Assembly: GCF_001949145.1 (NCBI RefSeq)
Contig: NW_019091410.1
Coordinates: 1,120,658-1,184,657 of the forward strand
Length of the DNA stretch: 64,000 bases
Source of the DNA: Acanthaster planci
Taxonomy: Eukaryota; Echinodermata; Asteroidea; Valvatida; Acanthasteridae
Direction: 5' to 3'
Positions 13,801 to 28,800 of the stretch are shown here, one piece after another. The notes under the pieces were generated by a model. The model searched no databases. It was not told the DNA's origin and saw only the letters and a program-made list of their open reading frames with translations. A program made the translations under genes and the position numbers. Position 1 is the stretch's first letter, and the number at the start of each line of letters is the position of its first letter.

Positions 13801-16800
13801 TCCTGAAGCTTAGGGTGCTAGAAATGTTGGGTAGACAGTCTGTTGTAGAAATTTGTGCGTATATCTCCATTCTGATAACAAGCTGGTTAAAGTTTAAAAC
13901 AGGAAATAGCGGCTAGTGCCGATAGGGACTTAGTTAAACGACCTATTTGACGAACAAAACAGTGATTGGTAATTGATTAGTATTTTAGTTCTAAGAAACC
14001 ACTGAGCATACCTTATCCCCCAGCACCGCTGTAAACGTTAAATCTAAAGTTAAGTCTAAAGCTCTTGTCAGGATTCTCTCTTCAACGAGTACTTTACCGG
14101 TACTTCCTCGCATTGTCATGTTTACAGGTAGACACGATTGGCATACGAGGATGCCCGAGTTGGAGCCTTCCAAAACCTTGACACTGCTGCATCATTTCCA
14201 ACCACACAGACAAAGACAAAGGAAAGAAGCAAAACTTTGTCGCTGGCTTCTGCTTCAGGGAGTATGGATAGAAAGGGCTTTATGTTAATTAATCAGGGAC
14301 TTAATTTCTGAAATGAAAACCGCAGCTACGGCTGCAAGAATAGCCTGAAACATTGTAATCTGTTTACACTACACTTAAGATTATTCGCCTGTGATCACAA
14401 GCAAGAAAGTAACCAGTGTATGGGATGAAATAATTTTTTTTTTACAAACGCAAAGGCTTATTAATGATGGTTTACTTTATTTGATATCGCACATTAGTTA
14501 CAGTTTCAAATCTAAAGAATACTTTCAACACGTAGTGCTTGAAAACTGAATACTATTTCAATTATATAATACTTCCAGCCTTAACACAATATTAGCTCTC
14601 CAGTATGTGTAAAGTTATGTGGACAAACAAGGGTGAACGTGTTTTAATCAACACAACTTTGTGGAGCTCAACAGCGGCGCCCTTGCTGAGCTCCTTATTG
14701 CCATAGAGCAAATCTCATGGAAGCGATTTGTTTCAGCCATAAATGCCTATTGTGCACACGACGAAAGGCGTTTTGCCCCGGGTTTACTGCAGCATGTAAA
14801 GCCAGTGCATAACACATTCCAACGTCTGTGCGTGCTGAATGTAGACAACTTGTTACACACCACCTCATTTCGAGTATATCCTGTGCATAGGCCAAGAACG
14901 AACATGCTCGCAGTCTATTTGCTAACAAGTTTTATATTTCATATATTCTCATTTATAACTTGGCTACATTTTGCCCCTTTCTATCATACTTTCATAGTCC
15001 TCAGTCGTCGAAGTTGGAAAAGCACGATATTAGACTGCCACTTCATCTAACACTACCTCTACTGCTGACTGGATAGCTTGGTTTTTCGGAAATTTCGACT
15101 GGCTTATCTTCTCTACAGTAAAGTCTACTTGGGTAGATGCCTCAACTGAAGAAGCGTATCCTCAGAAAAGACCTTTACTGGTATATGTTGCTCAGAAATG
15201 GACATTTCTTCTCGTCACAGGTATTTCAGTAGCCCATATTAAACTGCACGTATTTTAGTCCTCGTTTCCTCATAAGAAGAACATACACTCCAGACGTCAT
15301 TTTCGTGGTTGCGTATAACGTGTGCACATAGAGCAGTTTTTTGAATGAAATTTCTTCAAGCAAGGCTGGACATTTTTGCACATCCCGCCCATACGTTCAC
15401 TTTCCCCCATCAACACGAATTTCGTACGTTTTATATGAAACCACCCTGAATTAGAAACAATTTTCTGACGTCATGATGACGTCATCAGGTATAAGCTTAC
15501 ATGGTGAGCTAAAAAGTACTCTCCTGGAGTTTAGTTTTTATAGAGCCATTTAGTTGCGAGTTTCAACCGTTTTGACCAAAGCACCGGAAATTTAGTGTGG
15601 CGAATTTCACATATTAATACAAGTTCATATTCAAACAAACTATCTTCGAAACTGCAGTAAGAACAGTGCAACGAACAGCTATATGACCTACTAAGGTGCC
15701 TTACACGAAATTCCATGTTAAACAAAAAACTCATTGAAGAGAAGTTTCCGTCATGATAGAAAGTGAAGGTCACGTGACCTCTACTTCTGGATTCATCGAA
15801 ATTCCAATGATAGGTCTAGCTCGAAACTGGTATTTTTTTTAATCAATGAAAATTATTCCATATTCTGCAAATTTGGTCTCAAAATCAAAAACGATTTTGA
15901 AGCCTTCGCCTGCAAGCTAAATCTGTTCAAAGTCTACATTGAGCATGGGCACTCAAAAATGAAGTACTTACTAAAGTTTCATTATCACAAAACGGATGTT
16001 TAGCATAAAACAAGTGTAAACAAGATCTCCTTATGCCAGTGCTGTTACGTCGTTAAATAGAAGCACCATTAGCTTCGTCGGTCATAGTATGTATATCAAA
16101 CTCAGAGAATAACCAAAAGTGGCTGCCGAACAAACGTACCCAATTTTAGACAAAAGCAAAACCAAAAGTTCTTTCAACTTAAAAAAACAAAAGACGACTA
16201 AACTTACTAGAAAAATGTGTAAGCCCTTTCGATGACCCATTTCTTCGTGTGTACATTTGCGTTTATTAATAGAGGGTTCATTTTGAAGGTTAATCAGTAC
16301 AGTTCCGAATACCAAGGGGGAAGAATTAAACCTTTCTTATGTGGATGTCGGAATGAACTTTTAAGACATTTAAAGGAACCAGGAAATGAATTTTTCTTAG
16401 AATCACTTTTTGTATATCTCTGTACTCTTCTTCCGTGCATGAAGACTGTTTGACATCTTTTTTGAATTACGTGAACTTAACGGTGCACTTTTTCCAACAT
16501 TAAAAATTGGCCAAGCATTTCTGGACAATTGAGGGCGCTTTTGCTTTGATGTAAATCCAGAGAGACATGGTTCAGGCTCCATGTTTTCATGTTCAAATTG
16601 TGAACCCAAAATTGGCAATCTGGGAACGTTTCTGTGAAAAGGATTTTTGCCATATACGTACACAGCACTATATTGCCAAAGAAAATAAAATCTGCCATAG
16701 CAGTGGTTAAAAAACCTAGAAATCTAGAAATTTTCTGTGCACAAATCAGTGCAACATGGAGATTCAGTGCCTTGGATGAAATCATAGTTCTGCTCATAAA

Positions 16801-19800
16801 TATGCAAGTATACATTAGCATAAAAACAAAAAAGCATCAAAATATTGATTGAAATTGCAAAACAGAAATTGAAAATCAAGGTCATTGAAACCTAAAAATG
16901 CAATTTCAAGGGTATTAGTAAAAGTTATAAAACTATTTCTATTTCCTGGTTCCTTTAATACATGTATATCTTTTTTGGAAAACTTTTTACACGGCTGACG
17001 TAGATGAGACGAAATCGAGTACTCGCCGAAGACGTGTGACCAAATAAGAGATTGGGAAGTAAATAAAACTGAAGATACAAATCTGTGAAATTTAATGAAA
17101 AAGTCTTGAAAGATCCAGGATAACCTATGCATTAAGATGTAAGGTGCAACAGGTTTCAGTATTGAACCACGTTGTTCACTGAAGATGCTGGATGTTTGTA
17201 TGTTATAGGGCAGTAGGCAATAAAATGCTCAAACTAATCCAACTTGGGCTATCAGTTCAGAACGTATGCGTAAGAAAGTGCAAAAACTGCCGAATTTACC
17301 ATCAACCCTGCCAGTCGTGTGCCAGTCTCCTACGTAGATTTTTTTATGCGCGTGTTTTTAATCCTAATATTTATGTATATCTTCCGAATGCCAAAAAAGT
17401 AGGGAGAGCATGTTAGCTCAGTGGTAGGCACTGCAGCGCTCAGCCGTAAGGTCGTGGGTTCGAACCCCACATCCGAGTCTTTTACTTCTTTTTTACGTAT
17501 AGTAACAAATGTAAAAAAGACAGAGTAAAATTCTATTTTATTTCGGGTAGTTTGCTAGGGGTGTTGAGGAAAAAAAAAAGGAAAAAAAAGGGAAAAATTC
17601 CAGACCGGGAATCGAACCTGAGACCCGTTGGTTCAAAAGCGACAATTTTTCTTGGTTCCCACCCTGGTCCCCCAAGGGAGAAATANNNNNNNNNNNNNNN
17701 NNNNNNNNNNNNNNNNNNNNNNNNNNNNNNNNNNNNNNNNNNNNNNNNNNNNNNNNNNNNNNNNNNNNNNNNNNNNNNNNNNNNNNNNNNNNNNNNNNNN
17801 NNNNNNNNNNNNNNNNNNNNNNNNNNNNNNNNNNNNNNNNNNNNNNNNNNNNNNNNNNNNNNNNNNNNNNNNNNNNNNNNNNNNNNNNNNNNNNNNNNNN
17901 NNNNNNNNNNNNNNNNNNNNNNNNNNNNNNNNNNNNNNNNNNNNNNNNNNNNNNNNNNNNNNNNNNNNNNNNNNNNNNNNNNNNNNNNNNNNNNNNNNNN
18001 NNNNNNNNNNNNNNNNNNNNNNNNNNNNNNNNNNNNNNNNNNNNNNNTGCTCGTTTCATATATTTATCTATCGGGTTCAGCTAAAGGAGTCCGAAAGGAA
18101 CAACCGATTTGGATCGGGGATAATTCCCTTTAGTGATACTTGTGGGCGACTTGTGGGATCCTGCTTTTTAATTTAAAAGTAATGAGAATCACAAACTCAA
18201 CAAAGTGCTCGAATGGTTTCAGGAATAAAATTTTATTTTGTCCTAAATTTTACAGCATTTTAATTAAAGGTAAATTTTTCTCGGTCAAAACCAACCAAAA
18301 GGTTAATGTTAAAGTAGTCGTATCTGGGAGAGCGAAGTTATTCATCCAGGGCCTTGATGAATGTTACGTAATTTGTATTCTGTCGCCGGAAAATTGCTTC
18401 CATGTGACAGAAGATACTTTGGGGGACAAGTTCAAATAACGCATTGTTCTTAGTTTCGATACACACAGAATGTTTTGAACGGAAGGGTGAGATGACACTA
18501 CGTGTGACATCAACATACTGAGAGGGTAAGAATAGTTGTGATGGTGCTTTTGATGGACTTGGGGCTCATGAGCCGCCTAGAGTGCAGAAGCTCTTCATCG
18601 ATGCGGGGGTGCAAGCTGGGTCCGTAGGGCACGTAAATAAAGTGACAGACGTCCACCAACGTCTTTTAACACATCAAATCAAATAAAGAGGGGTTGTGTT
18701 CTTGCGTCTTGAGTTAGTGTCTTGCTCGTAGCCTAATGGTATTCTACTGCTGCAATCGCATGAAGGCTCTTGAGACCGGCGGTGAAAGATGCGGGATAAC
18801 CGGCAGTCTAAAGAGAGGAGTCCATTACACAGAACGTGAATGATCGGAAACAGCCTTAACGGCACTATCCGCGGAACTCTTTAGTAGCAGGCATGGACCA
18901 TTTAAGACAGATTGTTTGGAGACGCGATTGGTGATTAGAGATACAAGAAAGGGAATGAGATCGCGATTTCTTTTGTCAAATCTTGAAAACAAAGATGAGT
19001 TTCGGGAATGAGCTTCTAGCTTAACAATCTTTCAGACCTGGCACTGCATGGACGCATTGAAGTTAAATATATTTGACCATGCATGTAAGGGTGGTGAAAA
19101 GTTGAACAGAGAATTCCGTAGAGATCATATCGTGATCTGAGTACACAATCTTGTTTTTCCCTAAAGGTGGCTGCTAGAAACAATGGCTGGCCGTCGCGAC
19201 GGCTCATACGTAAAAGAATAGGTCACGAAGTGTTGAAATCCCGCACCTAAACACGACCCTTTTCAGATTAAATTTAAGGGGGCAAATGTACATTTTGAAC
19301 AAATTACGGGTAAAACGAAACAAGCCACCAGAGGTGAGTTTTCTGAAAAATTTGGCTTCCTGTACAGACTGTAGGTAAAATGACAGTGGGCTTCAAAGCC
19401 CACTTGACATCTGGAAATGGTTCACTTCGTTTGACGTTCTATACGAACATTCCATACCTTTTTGCCACAGAACACATCATAAAAAAGTTCAAAACACGAC
19501 GTAATTCACTCAAACGCATCCAACATTTCCCGATGTCGGCCCACGTTTTGTCCATGAAGAGTTTGTCTTAAATAACTGAACCGAGAGGCCATACTTACTA
19601 TAGGTTTCAAATGCAGATTATCCAGGAGAGAGTAATTCATGTTAAAAGGCGGCTGCTGTTGATAGTACATGACTTGCTGCTGGAAGTTCTCGAAATTTGG
19701 GTTCATAGCAGAGGTGTAGTACAGCATCAACACCGACCGAAAGTATTTGACACGTTTCGGCTGGAAACCTTCTTTGTTGAACAGCCCACCTGAAATAAGA

Positions 19801-22800
19801 CAGACTGACATTTCAAGTTTTTAATTAAGCATCCTAGTTTTTTCTATACTTGTACTGTATGAATAGTGTCTCCAAGGTTGACGGTGATGAAACAATACGG
19901 CCGTTTTACAATAGTGCGCCACCAAGAGTTTGCAACACGTTGGCCAATCACAATGGGCGAAAGTTGTCGACCCAATGCGCGTTTAGAAAGGGTCGACAAA
20001 TTTCGAGCGTTGTGATTGGCCAAAGCGTTGCAAACTCTTGGAGGCACCCTATCGTGAAACGGCCGTATTCGCATAAAGCAACTGTTGATTAACACTGTCT
20101 GACATTGAATGAACCGACTATTAATGAAAGAATATTTTTATAGACAAAATAAACATGGCTACGTTTCTCCCCCTATTACGTCTATTCCTTTTGGTTTGAA
20201 ATATCTCCCAGTTTTGTTGTTGCGGTTGTACAGCTCTTATTAAATGCTTTAATTAATTTATTGCTCAGTCGATTTCGTGTCAGTTTTACTTATCACAGGC
20301 TGATTCGAGAGTGGTAAGTTACTCCCACTGTAAGACTCTCTTATGGCGAAGCTTATATGACACATTAAAATAATACAGCGACTTTAGCTGCACCAAGCTT
20401 CCCCAAAACGTCCTTGTCAACGTCTGTCTTTGTCTTTCAAAGGTTTCTGGCGATATTTGTCGCTAGAACGTAGGTACATATCCTTATAAAAGGCCAGACT
20501 CAACAAATTTTGATCGTACCTTATCCTGGAATGTACATGTACACCCATACCTGAGCACATACTTTGAGTGAATGTCACACGTCGACAACAATCCTCCCTT
20601 AAGCAACTGATTTCTGAAGTTTCAATGGCTTACAAAAGTCGTATCAGAACGTGATTCCCCATTTCCTTTAAGGATCAGCAGGCCCTTAATTTGACACTTT
20701 CCCACAGTCAATGGCTTGCAACGTACTTATTGTATACACAACCACAGAAAAGGGAATAGCTAGCTTCGCATCATTGAGAATGCAACCCATATCATCAACG
20801 CATTCTCAGCCATTAAGTTCTGGACAGCATCCCTCACCCTGCCAATTTGAAGCCGGCGATGACTCAAGAGCGCACACGCGGCTTGGGCTCTTTTCAGCGT
20901 CGGCTTTCCATGACTGACACATCAACTCCCGAGGGTGGGCCGTCCCCACGTTTCCGTTAACAATCCCACAGTAAACAGCTCATTTCCCGAAAACGTATCT
21001 GACCCGCAACTGTAGTCTTGTGGCGTGTACAGCCAGCTCAATTTTGCCCGAGTAAAGTGCTTTCATGATCCAGGCGAACAGGTACAATATAACTGACCCT
21101 TTTTTCTCCTTAACGTAATGTGATGCACTTCAAATGTGGAGCAGTATTAGATCGTGGCTTAGATTAGAGTTGTTAATGCAGAGGCGCCGATGACAATACA
21201 AACCTCTCTTAAAAGAAGACCACGTCAAATTCGACATGTCATCGTTTTGTAAAGAGATGTGTACGCCGATGCGAGTGAATATTTTGAAATAACTTCACTG
21301 AACGCATGCCCTCCGTTTAAAGTGCAACTGTACCTACAGATCAATTCGGCCCCGATAGCAATTATTATAGGATATTTGTCTGTGAAAACGGAGAGGTGCG
21401 ATTGACAAGTCGGCCCTCACTTCAATACAGGTCAATACACATTTTATCTAATTGGAATTGGTCAGGCATATCGGGCATCGAAACGTAAAAGTGCAATATC
21501 AGGAAAGCTTGGCTAATATTACTCTCTCCGGGAGGGTAATAGACTCGTTCAACCGTGTCATTTTTGCTGAAAAAAGGCACACGAGCATACAATATTATAT
21601 GATGTTTACTGATTCACTTTTATGTTTTCTTCCCCTGAAATTCTCCCCAATGAAAGTTTAACAGGCCTCCATGCTTATTTGCAACTCGCCATGAAAACGC
21701 TGACAACATGGCGCCCTTTGGAGGAAACACGGCGTCAAGTTATACCCAGCAAGAAATGAGACCGNGACCAACACAAAGCGGGGGGGGGGGTTCTCTCTGT
21801 CTCATACCTTGCTGCATATGTGTCAAGTTCGGTTGAATGAAGCGCTCAAAAATCGACGCATTAAAAAACAACCGCAGGTGTTCGTTTCAAACAAAGCGAA
21901 GCACACATCTGTGTCTTCGAAAAGAAACGAACGACGCCTCTTTACTAGAGAACATGATGTACTCAGAAAAGCCACCAAATCTATCATCGCAGCACTTAAC
22001 GGTAGGTAGCGTTTGAACTCGGTTATCAACGCGTGCTGACAGACGCCAATAAAAAAAAAACCTTCAAATGAAGTTCATGCCGATAGGATAACGTCCTGAA
22101 AGGCACCGGGGATTATATATTGAAAAAAGGAAAGAGAGGCTAAGGTAATGAACCAAAAAAGGAGCACATTAGGCAAAAATCCCGTTAACGACGACGACGA
22201 AAGCTCACACGGATGCAAGATCTCTGAAATAATGATTGTGGTAAGTTCCCATCAAGAGTTGCGTTAGGGCCTACATGAAGCAACGAACAAAACATGCCAA
22301 CGAACCATGACTTTAATTCATACACCTGACGTATTTCGTCTTTACCTGTCAAGAATGAATCTTTCTTTTCAGGCTTGAAAGAATCTTCGAATATGGTGAC
22401 AACAAGATATTCTCCATCATCGAGCAGACCTTTGGCGTCTAAGTCCTCCATGAATGCCTGTAGTTCATATTCTTCGCCCAGGAAAATATAAACTACAAAG
22501 GAGAAAAAGGAGGGTACATGTTTCAGAAGTAGGCTCCAAAATAAAATTTCGATTTTTGTTTCAAAATTTCTCGGATATAGGAGTGTTGACAAGAATATAT
22601 TTTTTTAACTTGTTCGGGGCTGTAGGGAGTTAACTAAAGCCATAAATGCGCTCTGTGAATATTCTTTTATTTTTTATCTATCTGTTGGAAAATGAAGAGG
22701 AACAGTCCAAGAAATCATGAAAAGTTCAGCTCGAAGGAGTTATCCTTGTGGGAGAAAAGGGAGCATTTTCTACAAGTTTCCTTAACCACAGGAGAACAAA

Positions 22801-25800
22801 TGAATTTCCACACCTTGTATGTAAAACAGGTATGCATTTGCTTGTGTTGTGTTTGTGGTTTGGTTTGAGACAAATCACTTACTTCTAGTCGTTTTGTATG
22901 TTTGCTCTATGATGTCAGCTAGTCGTGCACTTTTCATGGTAGGCCACACAAATCCAAAATATGGCGATTCGAAATCCCAACTGTGCATGACGTTGATGCC
23001 GTGCAACAAGAACGTCTCTTCAAGGCTGGCTTTGGCACTCTGGTGTTTAGGTAGGTCAGCGGCTACAATCGACACTACGCGCCAGCTGAAGTGATTAAGA
23101 AGAGTCACTACCGACTTGGAGAACTGCTTATTGGTAGGGAAGGTGCGGGCGAAGGTGCCATATTTTTCCTTGTCGCTGACCTCTTCCGCAGCGCATAACT
23201 GCCAAGGAGAAAGTGGAAAGCACCCAATTCATTATTGAAGGAGCAATATAAAGAATATACGACGTGTTGAATTCAACTACATTATAAAATTTGAGCATAC
23301 TGCACTCAACGTAACGCAGCAAAACAGTGCCGCTGAATTGTTTGCTAAAAATGGTTCCCTGCACTTCGACCATCACAATCAGTGCCAGCCTAGCACCCCG
23401 TAAGGAATTTGCGATCTTGGAACAAGTGCATGCTCAGTATGATTTTGAAAAGCCCAAACGTCTTCCTTTGGTCATTAATGCACAGCTATTGTGTCAAGGT
23501 GTAAAACAAACCCACAAGGTGTGTGCATTCGGTATGGGGTAGTGCATAAACCCATAAGTGACCTACGGTCAACGCCATTACAGACACAGTCGCCTTTAAA
23601 ACAGAAAGATCTCATCACAAGAAGTTGGCATTAAATGATCCACAAAAGCTAACTTAGACCTCATTGTGAAATTCCCCGTTCCCACTCGCAAACATGGATT
23701 TGTAGGTGGCACAGTCCCAGAACTGATCAGATGAGACTTTGTCTCCAGATCAGTGCCCCAGCTCTTAATTTCTACCCTTCAATTTTATCCAGGCGATCAT
23801 CGGAGCAGAATGGGAGACGCAGTATACCGGTAAGTAACATCATGTGCCGTGATGTGCCGTATGATTTACATTCCTGCAGTTGTAATTATCCAGGTTTCTA
23901 AAATTTGTCTCCCACTATCGTACAACATTACTGTAGCACAATTCCGTGATGAAAATGTGAACACTGTTTGATTAATTTTTGCCACCATTTATCCCGGTTA
24001 TCTACTCATGTTTTTGTATATGAAGTAACTCCAGCGTCTTCTATGCTGAAACTGAGGATCGCGGAGACAATTATCTTCGCCAGGGAGACATTTTGTTGGC
24101 AGACACAAAGTCTACTGCAACTTCCCCAACCATGCATTTCATATAATCTTGTCTATGCATGGCATATTTATGTATTATAGCAGATGTCGCCAGTACAGTG
24201 ATGTTCTCAATCAAAGGTCATATCCCCCCTTCGATTTCTCTGTATCTTTTCGTTTCCTGGACCGCGTGACAGCAGAACTAGATACACAATCGCGTGGAAA
24301 ATTAATGGCTTTTTATACTCGATTGATCCTAACTAATGAAAAATGTCACGCTTCAGGGAGTATAAAAACATGAAAACCCAATAGTGGCGACACAAACATA
24401 CGGGTGCTGGGATACATGACAGAATTTGACGACCAATAGCACTCTTGTTGGGAGGTATATAGACTTTAAAGGAAGCATGTAATAGGATTTTTGTAACTTG
24501 AATACACAGCTTTATACACATGTTACAATGACCCTTTGACAAGGAGTGCCTTGCATGACATCAGAATAACGAACTCATGCATATGTTGATGAAAATGTTT
24601 TCTAACAATTGGGAAACCACCACCTTTTCACTTCCAATTGAAACAAGTACTCGGATCTTTTTTGCATTGTAGCACATAGTAATACTCACAGAAACAAGTT
24701 GATCTGAATTCCGCACTGCATTTTGGGGACAGCCACAAATCTTCCCACGAATATAGAGCTTTTCATTTCTATCACGCGCAGAAATGTCGCGGCCAAATTA
24801 ATTCATCTCTGCACATCAATAAAAGGGGCTTCTGCTCAATGTTCCCCGTCCATATTCTTCATTAGAGAAGAATTAGATTATACCTTTCATACAGATCATT
24901 TTCAATAATAAAATTCTGGAATTAATATTTAACGAGTATTTGCGGGACGAGAACGGCACTTCCCGGAAACCGATCCATCACAGTTTCCAAGCACAACCCA
25001 GCATGTCTGGCACGGAATTAAGTCCATTCCTGAAGTCGATGAAACAACGATTTGTACTCTTGAGAGGGCATTCAAAACGTGCCACGCGGTTCATCAATGG
25101 AGATGGACACGAAACCATCTAGAGCATAAAATTGGTCAAGTAATTTACATCGGCTATCAGACTTAATTTACGCCGAACTCCTAAGGTATTTGCGACCAGA
25201 TTTGCTGTCAAGAAGAACGATGTATTTACAAATTTTTTTTAGGTTCATCCTCGCAAGTTCCTATTATCAAATATACCTCAATGTATAAGCCTACCGATTC
25301 GCCCACTCATTCGATTACTCCACAATAATTAATGCACTTGCTTCCTAATTCGGCTGAGCCAAATAATTTAAAGTAAATTGAGACTATATTGGCAAGAGCA
25401 ACTTACATTTTAAAATGTAAGCACATGCTCTGAATTATACCTAAATGTACATGTATATGCCTCATTGGGATGCACCCACACTTTTGAAGCTCTTCGTGAA
25501 AGATAGTATTTGTCAACCTATAAGAAGCTAACCAACTAGAATTAAGTTAATATCAACAAAACAGTTCACATTAAACAGGTCAAGAAACACAGCCGCAGAG
25601 TTTGTTTTCAGAAAAACTATTCACCAAATTCTCTAGGTAAGATGGAACCGTTGCGGAAGCGGTTATTCCATTCACTGTTGTCGGTGTTCGTCTGTGAACG
25701 GTTCCCACTCTGATATCTGTTCTCATTATTTTTTAATCGGGAGGGTGTGAATTGAACGCAAATAACTTGGGTCAGTGAATAATGAACATAAATACATGTA

Positions 25801-28800
25801 TAACAGATACTCGCTACCTCACAACTAAGCAACCATCCAGAACTTCGCATTAATTTCGGTTACTGGGTGAAAAATTAATTCGGTAGGAGCGCTACATTTT
25901 ATACAGTGCAATGACAATATGCTCTCCTTTTCTTTCTCTTTCGCTACTTATTTATTGCACTGCAGACAAATGGAAAGAGGAGATGTTCAATTTCTTGTTG
26001 ATTATAATACTTTTTCAAAGCGTCTCCGTGCTATGACAGGTGCGTGAATGAATTAAGCTCGCTTGACCTCATCTCACTCGTGCTTCTAAATCCAACTGAC
26101 AATACAGACAATTCCTTAGTTTGGTTGGTATGAAATATTTAATATTTTGCTAAATTAACAGTGTTCCAAAAATACCCAACCGTTGTGTATTTTGAACTCG
26201 TGCGAAATGTACAGTTAGAGTCAGGTCCCATAATTCTGCATTGCAAAGCCAATCTCTTAACTGGGGTAACTCATCTATCCCAATTCTGAGAATATACAAA
26301 AGTGATTGATCTTGATATCAAACCATGACAAGAAAAAAGTCACGAAAGCAAACACCAGATCTTGGGCGCGCTTTGGTGGGGTTAATATTAATATTTTGTT
26401 CTTGTGACACGATGAGCGCTCAGGCCTATATACAGCAGTTGACAAAGGAAGTGAATTTCGAAGACGTGAAGTCCCCTATGGGCACGATAAGGATAGGAAC
26501 AATTGGGCCTAATTGCTGGCAGTCTCTAGGCTACACGGACATTTGATTTTGAATTGACGTGGACTTGACAACGTATGGCTTCAGGTTGAAAAAGGACAAA
26601 AGGTACAGAGGTTATACTGTAAAATCAAAACATACGCTTTAATATGGGTCCGATCTGATCAATCGTGAGAGCATCTTCTGTTACTAAATACAACTGCTTC
26701 TCGGTAGACAGTTTTATAGCAAAGAGCTATATATTGCCTCCAAACATAGGGGGCCTATGTCAGAAAGAATGTCTTTGCTTAGGCCTATTTTTCGCTTTCT
26801 GCTAATTCCCCTTGGAAGTCGTTACGCAATTTGCTATCTGACCTAAGAGCAAAGCCAAACACAATAGGATTAAGTCGTTAATGATGTAGAACAATGGTGT
26901 AAGTTGGCTTGGTTCTACAGGCAAAGTGGAAGTTTTTTCCCCAAAAGAGAAAATTAACAAACAAACACGTCTAGGGGTGGTCACTTGCTCCCCGCTGCCC
27001 TCTGGATACGCCAGTGGTGTGAAATATCAAAGACCGTTGGACCTCAAGCTTGAAAACGCATAATGGAGCGTGAACCGCACCGGAAACAGAACGATTTAAG
27101 ATTAGGGCGCATCTTGGATGCTTACACCTGGCGAATTAATGATGTCAATCAGTGCACGTACATAGAAATGCTGATCAAGTGTTTCCCACATTCAAAAAAT
27201 AAAATAAAAAGACTAATAAATGCAATCAAACTGTGTCAAAACATTTCCCACCAGGACAAAAAAAAAACGTTAATGTATTACTGCTCATAAATTGATCAGT
27301 AACAATGACAACAGCATCAATGCCAATTTTGTTAGCCGCACGTACGCTAAAACACTTTGATTGTCATAATTATAGACATACTGCACCATTAGCTCATTTT
27401 TGATCAAATTGAAAGCAACGGTGAACTTGAATATTTTGTGGGTGACAATAGGTTAATTATGTTAAGATTTAAACAGCTTCTGTGGCTAACTCTGCTGAGC
27501 AAAGAAGAAATAAAAATTGACAGGCTTTTGTCTCGAATTAATAAGATAACCTGGGCATAATATTTGAGGACGGAATAATTATATAATGTAATTAAGAGCT
27601 TCAATGTTATAAAATAAGTCCTTATATTATAAGACTTCGTTACAAGGAACAAACTTTAAGAATAAATACAATAACTACGGAACTGCCAAACCTGATTCAA
27701 AACAACGGCAAAGTGATAGACTCGAAGATGTAATTTGAGGAAAATAAGGCTGCGTGCGAGCAATCCACACACAAATGGAAATATGTCCTAAATTCACTAC
27801 GCAGCAACACAAAGCGAAACCAAACGAAAGACGAAACGGCATAAATCTGATACAAATGAAATGTTCATACGGAAGGAAAAAGATTAGGCTCGTTAATTGA
27901 GACAGTTGAAATAGATATAAAAAGTCTCAATTTTGTGAAGTGACCAACGACTGACAAGGTAATCAGGCGATGTCGAGAACTGTAACCGTGCTTTTGAAAC
28001 AGGAAAGGAATGCGGTTTTAGCTTTATAACAGAGACTATATAAAAGTGCGGGCTTGCGACAATATTGAGATTATCTCAAGGAAACGAACTGCAACCGTTG
28101 TAGTTCTGTGGAATTTTTAAAAATTAAATCAAATTAATCACACCCCTCGAAGATATTTTGCTTCTAGAATAGTGTCGCCTGTGCCATGCCAATCTCCCGA
28201 TCAGTTTGAACTTCCAGCTGCAGGGCTAAGCAACAGAAGCTATGACAGAACGCCAATGCTGAACATTTCACTGCAAAATGCGCCGGCATTGTACAATATA
28301 CCATATGCAATACTTGATGAAGGCACAGACATTTCATCGGATGGTGCTCGAGTGCATTTGACCACTGGGTCGATTTCTCTAGGGCAAACCTAGGTGACAT
28401 TGGGTGGCCTCTTAAGTGCCTCATCGGGGCTATACTGCCTAAAGGGCCCGGTGCAGTACTGCACGGGAATAGTGCGAATTAGGGATCAGTCACGTATCGG
28501 TCTTGTTGCCTGTCCAAGCTGATAGCTCCATGGTCCGAGTTGGTCGACGTTATTAAATGCTGAGCCGATTTTGGATATGCGATTCTACAGGGCAAAGCAG
28601 GTCAATTAATGGTAGACTATACAACGAAGCAGAGTTTTATCAAAGCGTTTCCATTTTCATGAACCTACAAAGATAACAGAAAACGCATGTCGATTGGAAA
28701 GACAGCTTTTCTCTTTCTTCGGCGAATATGGTCTTCAGCCACTAAATTGACTAACTGACCGTCATAGCTCTCAAGAAAATAACGAGATGACCGTGTCTTA

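Larger units (their letters stand above)
12776..19598 (-). other. Guanylate cyclase intron 4
   Basis: A 6.8-kb intron. It holds a perfect 12-bp hairpin (13700-13726), paired CRE-like sites (15466-15484), tRNA-derived fragments (17403-17478 and about 17595-17640), the N gap 17686-18047 and a short hairpin at 19385-19404. A GC-rich plus-strand open frame at 14661-15050 (129 codons) was examined; it resembles no family I know and has no splice support. Confidence 0.55.

Noticed and set aside
13991-14173. Minus-strand frame as a ligand-domain exon
   Set aside because: The phase and motif requirements between exons 4 and 6 are fully met by exon 5 at 12640-12775.
17403-17478. A functional tRNA gene
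   Set aside because: A and B boxes and T arm are good, but acceptor and D stems do not pair and there is no valid anticodon arm.
17538-18176. Long open frames of 170-190 codons on both strands
   Set aside because: They consist mainly of the N run at 17686-18047 translated as unknown residues.
19844-20095. Opposing 80-83 codon frames with shared words such as [10 protein letters not shown]
   Set aside because: These are the two arms of MITE copy A read through on both strands; the same happens at 47578-47847 for copy B.
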